Both the position numbers and the translations under genes were made by a program. A DNA stretch of 64,000 nt from Carettochelys insculpta (Eukaryota; Chordata; Testudines; Carettochelyidae), in the NCBI RefSeq assembly GCF_033958435.1, contig NC_134138.1, positions 192,297,298 to 192,361,297 of the forward strand, given 5' to 3'. Below the pieces are notes generated by a model. The model saw only the letters and a program-made list of their open reading frames with translations. It was not told the DNA's origin and made no database searches. Positions 58,731 through 64,000 of the stretch are shown in pieces (the stretch's first letter is position 1; the number at the start of each line of letters is the position of its first letter).

Positions 58731-61700
58731 ACTTTAATCCACAAACTAGTTCACATAGTTTAAAGCCACAATCCTATCCACCTTCAAATTCCTCCATAAG
58801 ATCCACTTCTACCTACCAATGGCTAGATAGCGAGTCCAGAGGGAACTTCTGATATTTGTCTTATAATGTATTTGTTGTTTTTAAATCAATTGACTGAAAG
58901 CCATCTAATGGTATGCTTAGCTATGTAGATGCATATTCTTATTACTGTTATTTTAGGCTCACTTTCCTTACACATTCACATTTTTGTTACATTCCTCTGT
59001 TGAGTCTTGTCTCTAATTAGACTGTAAACTCGCCAGGATAGAGACGATCTCTTATTATGTCTCTGAATACTGCTAACACGATGCAAGTAATAAATAGTAA
59101 TAATTTACATATCTTATGTCAGGCATTTTAAGATCTTGGTTAACGCCTATTTAAATACAATTTGCACATAAAGTGGGCATTTATAAATCATACATAAATC
59201 AGTGGAAATCATTTGTTTAAATAACACTGTAAACTTTATATTTCATGCAGAGAATAAACTCTTTGTTCATGTTATGTCTGCAAGTTGGCCAGGGATCCTA
59301 TCCAGAAACTTTGTTCCATTAGTATTAGCAATTATGGTTATTTTTCCCCAACAGTGAAAAAAATTCCAGATGTCATCCACCAGTGCTTCTAATTCAAACT
59401 TCCTTTGCATTAAGCATACACAAGTCTCTCGGTTTTGAAATTATTTACCAAGATTTCTCCTCTAAATAACATCATCATCCTTCACCACTGAGGATATAAT
59501 TCCCTACAGCAATTCACATGATGCTTTGAAAGTTCTTGGTGCTTGTGCATGGTTTGTATACATGGGTGCAGAAATTCACAGCAGCTCTCAAGTTTCCAGT
59601 GGGAGGGATGAAGGTGGTAGGGAGTCAGCAAAAGTTTCAGTCTTCTCCCCCACATGCTGATTTCAAGCTCTAGCTGCCCCTGGAAGAGGTCTCCCTTAAT
59701 ATGGTCTCCCTTAATTTTTTATTCCAATATTGTTAATGATTGACACCATGGCAGGAAAAATAGAGTGTGAGACGAAAAGTAGAGCTGCTACAGAGAAATT
59801 CACTCCTGCAGATCAGTGCTTACCCTAGAAAATTTTCAGCTGGAGCTGGACCGGACCAAACACCTGGAGTTGGATGATTTAGGGAAATTTGGAGTATGGC
59901 ACCAAACATCATGAGTTGGTCCCATCTTCTTCTGCTTTAAGTCTTCTCCTCTGACCGTCTTCTGAGCTAGAGGAGCTTGGAAACCTTAATCATGCTTTCA
60001 ATAGCACTGCCATCACAACAAATGTTCTTCATAGAGAAATGGAGATTGAAAATAAATAAAAGCATCACTGCTAACAAAACAGAAACTGCAACTGTACAAA
60101 GAGGAAAGGATGAAGCAAACATATAGCAGTGCATGCTGAACTACCAATTCATGGCTGCCATCTTGGAACGGTACATGAATGTACCATATTTACTTGACTG
60201 CTGTCTTTCTTTTGACGGAAGGATTGTCTGGCAAAACAGTTACTATTTGGTTTTGCATCACAGGAATATTTTTTTAATTTATTTTTAGCTCCTTATATTT
60301 TTCTTTAAAATCTTTATTCTGTGCAATTAATTATCTGCAGAACTTTTTAATTCCTTTTAACCAATCCTGCAAATCACATATTATAAAATATAATTCTTCA
60401 AAAGATCACCTCCTTCTCATAAGAATTTGTTTTAAATTAACCTTCATCTCAGCATAAACAACTATCAAATTTTGGAGATTCTGAGCACCACCATATAGTG
60501 TCAGTACACAATACTTATACCATTACAATTACTTGATAGAAATGTTTGTGCACCCAGTTACATTAAACTGATTCTTAAAAGACATATTCTAGATAGTGAT
60601 ATAAATATAGGTAAAGTTACATTTTCTTTGTGTTACTAAAAGCTGGAGTCAAAATTGGTTGGGTTCTTTGAATGTACATTTACATAGCCTCGTGTTTGGC
60701 TTTCTTTCATATTTAATCTTAACTCCTGAATTTTCTGGGTTTGTAATGCTTGGTTTTTGCTAATATCAAACAAAACTTTGCATCAGGTTACTGGGCTATA
60801 CTTTCAACATTCATTCCTGTTTAACTTCTTTTGTTAACTGGGAATTTCCTTTTTAAACAATATCATAATAAGGAACCCAAATAGAACGTTGCCATGTGGT
60901 ATTTCAAATGATTTGAGCATATGTAGATTCAACCACAAATATTCTTTTAACTTTACCTTTTAGGGTCAGATTCAGAAGTACATTCCAGACACTCTGGGGC
61001 AGAGCAAAGCAGACACTATATACTAGCCAGTTTCCCACAGCTTGTGTGATTCCTAGGCACTCACACACCAATTTTCCCCTAAAATTGCCTTTCACGCATG
61101 TAGGCATGCACACAATGGTTCCCTGCACATGCAGTCAGGGAGCAATGGGTGTTGGGGGCCATTTTGAAAGAGAGCATTTTTGGTGAAGAGCAGCCTGTAG
61201 CCTCCCTCTAGTCTTTGTGAAAGACAGTCATTTTTTCCTGAAGCTCTGTACGACAAAAAAATATTCATTAGATTTTGCCGAAGAAGAAAATTTCATATAA
61301 GCAGAGCAGGAACAAAAACTACCATTAACCTGAAAAAAAAAATTCTTCATCTGCAGCCAGTGCATAAATCAGTTAGTATTAACCAGACGTGAAATGAAAT
61401 ATTAGCATTATTTTCTTATTAAGATCACTGAAGACAAAATAATGGTCTGACACTTGGGGCTAGGTTACTTACATGACTCATTTTTAATTAATTTCAACTC
61501 ATTAGCTGATTTACTTGTAAATGCGCTGTAAATGCATTCTGTGCTCATGCCGTAATCCTGGGGAGAAAGCACTGCATACTACCTAAGGAACAAAATAGTT
61601 GAATCTCGATTTTAAATTCAAAACTCAGCCTTAACTTTAGAGTCAGGAGTGGCACTTTTAGAATACTGACGCCCTCTGTGTAGAGAAATCCTATCTGAAT

Positions 61701-61779
61701 TTCTTATTGCCTCAATATAAATCCATGGTACATCTGGAATATGTCATGCAGATATAATCACTCCCTCTATATATATATA
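58731..61779. other. Unassigned AT-rich sequence
   Basis: No exon, repeat end or tandem array was recognised. The 74-codon minus frame at 60904-61128 has no domain. Confidence 0.35.
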
Positions 61780-62232
61780 TTGGAATTGGAAAAGGTTCTG
61801 AAAAGGGCAACAAAAATCATGAGTGGTATGAAATAGCTTCCATATGAGGAAAGATTAATAAAACTGGGAGATTTCAGCTTGGAAATGAGATGACTAAAGT
61901 GGGGAATATGATAGAGGTCTATAAAACCATGGACTCGTGTAGAGAAAGTAAACAAGGAAGTGTCACTTACCCATTCTTATAACACAAGAACTATGGGTCA
62001 CCCGATGAAATTAATAGGCAACATGATTAAAACAAATAAAAGGAAGTACTTCTTCACACAGTGCACAGCCAATCTCAAGCTGGACTGGGTGAGAGGGGAT
62101 AGATCATTTGATGATCACCCGTTCTGTTCTGTTCATTCCTTCTGCAGCACCTGGCATTGGCCTCCGTCAGAAGACAGGATACTGAGTTAGATGGACTTTG
62201 GTGTGACCCAGTATGATCATCCTTACATTCTT
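61780..62232 (+). mobile_element. CR1-clade LINE 3' end with C-terminal coding remnant
   Basis: The start translates to LEKVLKRATKIMSG and PYEERLIKLGDFSLEMR, the last part of a CR1-like LINE protein. It is followed by the 3' region AGGATACTGAGTTAGATGG and a tail ending ACATTCTTA. It has stops. Same family as 44385-44655. Confidence 0.8.
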
Positions 62233-62779
62233 AAGCTTGACTCTGCTTAACTTGAATTGTACCCTCTAGTTCTTATATGTGACCTAATCCAAAATAATTT
62301 CTCCTTCCTTCAGCAAAGATACTTTTCACTTTACCTTCCTCAAAACAGTGTAGACTGTATATCAGAGGTCACTTCTTAGCCACTTCTTTCCCAAAGACCT
62401 GGCTTCTGTAGTTTTTCTGTTTGGCCGAGTTGCCAATGTCCCTGTGTCACCTGAAGGCATACCACTACATAGGTATAGCCACCACCCCTGTAATAATCAC
62501 TCACATTCCTAACAAAACAACCAGAAACATTCCTTTCACAGCACCATAATCATTAATCTAATTCCTTTGCCAGTTCCTGTTCAAGGAAAATCATCATCAT
62601 AAAATGACCAGAATTGAGCACAATGTCCCAAATGAGGCCTCATTAATTCCTTTGCAACAATATAATCACCAATTCAAAATCTTTTTTGGTCAAAAATCTC
62701 ATTTAAATCAATGAGCATTTCAACTGAATAAGAACTGAGTGAAAAGTGAAAGTTAAGAATTTTAGGATTTAAACTATTA

Positions 62780-62958
62780 TTATTTGCCCTAGTAAAGTAA
62801 ATTTGCCTTGTCGAGAAAGGAGTTTTGCCTCCTAGAGCATCAGAAGAATGCTGCCAACAGAAGTGCTGCATTTTGTCGATTTACTGTCAACAGAATGCAT
62901 TTGTAATGTGGATGCTCTGCGAGTGTTGTCAAAAAAACTGTCTAGTGTAAATGTAGCC
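62780..62958. mobile_element. MITE right-end fragment
   Basis: The right end CTAGTGTAAATGTAGCC (62942-62958) is a decayed form of the TAGTGTAGACGTAGCC Harbinger end. The body has TGTCGATTTACTGTCAACAG, like 48070-48359. The left end is not visible. Confidence 0.5.
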
Positions 62959-63399
62959 CATGTGCTGAAATGATACTGAAGGGAAAATGTTCTAATACAG
63001 GCAGGAAAAGATGCAGAGCAGGAGATTAAAATTAAGTGAAACTGAGAATGAAAAAGAACAATTGCAATGATACAGTGAATTTAAAAGTCTACATTACTAG
63101 AAAGAATAGGTGCACAATTACATAATAAATAGCCATTTTTAACTTTTTTAAAAATAAAAAACATTTTTGGGATAAAAACAGAAACTGGCCTAGATCCAGC
63201 CCTTGTGAACTATCTTCATTCTCTCCCAATGATGTCATTTTTACCTTGAATAAAATTCTGTCTTCTGGTCAACGTACCCCTCACAACTGTCTTCAATGAT
63301 TGCATCCATAGCCTTTGGCACTGGAATCTCCTACTGGCTTCAATGGGAGTTGTTCACGGGCTGAGAGAGGAGAACTGGGACCTGGAATTTCTCACATAA

Positions 63400-63510
63400 G
63401 ATGATTAACAGGTATTGAGACCAGGAGGGATCATTATAATCACCTAGCCAGAGAGCCTGCATGATACAGGCCTCAGGATTTCACTCAACGATACCTGCTG
63501 CAAGCCATTT
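63400..63510 (-). mobile_element. LINE 3'-end fragment
   Basis: GAGACCAGGAGGGATCATTA, AATCACCTAGCCAG and CAGGATTTCACTCAACG resemble the reverse of a reptilian LINE tail, as at 23527-23700. Short and noncoding. Confidence 0.55.
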
Positions 63511-64000
63511 TCTAAGTGACTCAGCGTGCTGAAGTGCAGCAAAGTTAAAAAACTCCTGCCTGCAGTAAACATTAGAATAAACGTACAAATATTCTTCCTC
63601 CAGATTTGGGGAGAAGATTGAACAGAAGAAAGGGAAATATGAATATATGTAATTGTAAAAATGGATTTTTCTCTTACACAATCCCAACTTCATTAGCCAG
63701 AAAAAGTAATACCTCAGAACACTGCCCATGCCCACACAATGATTAATGGTGAGCAAAATCAGTCATGGAAAGTTCTGGAAGTATAGGCTATCAGGTACTC
63801 TAAAGTTCAGAGAAGATGTCTGTTCTCTGACTCATATCACTGATAGCTAAACAACTTCAACACTCATGAATTTTAATATAGACATAACTCATCTGTCTTT
63901 GTGAACACAGAGTTGATTTGAACTGTGACCTTACGGTATGGTACTTATGGGTCTATTAGAACTGACAGAAGAGGTTAAAGTTATTTTTCAAAACAATAAA

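Noticed and set aside
1..64000. Operons, CRISPR arrays, bacterial promoters or phage genes
   Set aside because: The repeat content and splice-bounded remnants are those of a vertebrate genome; none of these feature types is present.

Overview
This window is vertebrate nuclear DNA and almost entirely repeat-derived; no intact host gene can be read in it. The mixture seen is CR1-clade LINE remnants, a tRNA-derived SINE carrying a CR1-like tail, PIF/Harbinger elements with many short relatives, hAT and Tigger/pogo elements, LTR fragments, and an abundant hairpin repeat ending in an ACTAACAYGGCTACC-like block. That mixture fits a sauropsid, most likely a turtle. This is inference from the repeat repertoire, not from a marker gene.

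Layout. 0-5 kb: a hairpin repeat, a LINE tail, and a minus-strand Harbinger copy split by an endogenous-retrovirus fragment (LTR plus gag-like remnant), which leaves an open gag-transposase chimera. 5.7-6.5 kb: a CR1 tail holding a hAT element and a hairpin element. 7-11.7 kb: a pogo-like MITE, a 1.24-kb LTR-like repeat, an interspersed repeat holding another hairpin element, and a MITE. 12-14.7 kb: minus-strand CR1-clade remnants. 18.4-22.9 kb: MITEs, a hairpin element with a perfect 12-bp target duplication, a hAT element with a perfect 8-bp duplication inserted at the edge of a MITE, and a second copy of the LTR-like repeat. 23-34 kb: mostly unassigned sequence with LINE tails. 34.1-38.6 kb: a hairpin element and a nearly complete two-gene Harbinger element (Myb/SANT-like protein on plus, DDE transposase on minus, tail to tail). 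40.2-42.1 kb: a long plus-strand CR1 copy with a broken reverse transcriptase. 42-54 kb: three possible host exons, SINE and LINE pieces, MITEs and a Tigger (TIGD1-like) transposase pseudogene. 54-64 kb: sparse LINE, SINE and MITE pieces and a 200-bp direct duplication.

How the parts relate. The Harbinger copies are the likely source of transposase for the short elements that share the TCTACACTAG end. CR1-type reverse transcriptase is the likely mover of the SINEs, and perhaps of the hairpin elements, which have long LINE-like target duplications. All coding copies carry stops, frameshifts or changed catalytic residues, so they are probably inactive. The possible host exons (43369-43590 and 53103-53271 on minus, 42468-42603 on plus) suggest intronic or intergenic DNA of an unidentified gene.
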